Of a stretch of DNA of 40,020 nt, positions 39,965 through 40,020 are shown in pieces. Below the pieces are notes generated by a model that saw only the letters and a program-made list of their open reading frames with translations, did no database searches and was not told where the DNA came from. Position numbers and translations under genes: made by a program. Within the stretch, counting starts at the first letter, position 1. Each line of letters begins with the position of its first letter. The stretch comes from an uncultured Chthoniobacterales bacterium. Lineage in GTDB: Bacteria; Verrucomicrobiota; Verrucomicrobiia; Chthoniobacterales; UBA10450. Location: NCBI GenBank assembly GCA_902805675.1, contig CADCTA010000060.1:1-40020 (forward strand). The letters are read 5' to 3'.

Positions 39965-40020
39965 AAGAAAAAATATTGCCTCGTGGGGCTGAGAACCGCA
40001 GGCTGGGCGGCGGTCAAACG

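Overview
The window is about 40 kb of GC-rich, densely coding bacterial chromosome with no phage, insertion sequence, CRISPR array or plasmid functions. It looks like a Gram-negative member of the PVC superphylum, most likely Verrucomicrobiota near Chthoniobacterales. This placement is an inference. It rests on lipid A acyltransferase and heptosyltransferase functions (so an LPS outer membrane), a SWIB-domain protein like those of Chlamydiae, a DUF6600-type lipoprotein, generally poor Shine-Dalgarno sequences, and intergenic spaces carrying several families of long imperfect inverted repeats and heptamer tracts.

Layout. 1-3.7 kb (minus): moxR, DUF58 and tgpA-like transglutaminase genes, an envelope-associated operon whose last gene runs off the window. 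3.8-4.3 kb: a small possible gene, an inverted repeat and tRNA-His. 4.5-6.8 kb (plus): a secreted coiled-coil/TPR protein. 6.8-11 kb (minus): an LpxL-like acyltransferase fused to a GT9 heptosyltransferase, a hot-dog thioesterase and a GT-C glycosyltransferase, all fitting LPS or envelope glycolipid synthesis. 11-18.4 kb (plus): a double GT2 glycosyltransferase, an RmlC-like cupin, a methyltransferase, panC, nadB and a secreted DPBB-like protein. 18.4-21.2 kb (minus): a polysaccharide deacetylase and a bacterial dynamin-like GTPase. 21.4-23.3 kb (plus): a hybrid histidine kinase. 23.4-25.5 kb (minus): a REC-PP2C phosphatase, a SWIB protein and a thioredoxin. 25.7-31.7 kb (plus): a lipoprotein, aroA (class II type), cmk, plsC, a small membrane protein and a large DUF6600 lipoprotein with a very long Thr/Ala/Pro tail. 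31.7-34.4 kb (minus): a metallo-beta-lactamase exonuclease fused to an ATP-dependent DNA ligase. 34.6-40 kb (plus): a secreted hypothetical protein, then STAS, RsbU-like PP2C, grpE, dnaJ and rsmE.

How the genes work together. Three themes dominate: envelope building (LPS enzymes, glycosyltransferases, PlsC, deacetylase, Thr/Ala/Pro-tailed exported proteins), signalling by partner switching and phosphorelay (two PP2C phosphatases, one STAS protein, one hybrid kinase), and housekeeping (NAD, pantothenate, chorismate and CMP kinase steps, chaperones, rRNA methylation). The most distinctive items are two gene fusions (LpxL-heptosyltransferase and exonuclease-ligase), the translational coupling of a stress phosphatase to grpE, the natural glyphosate-insensitive signature of AroA, and the repeat elements that have reached into gene ends.
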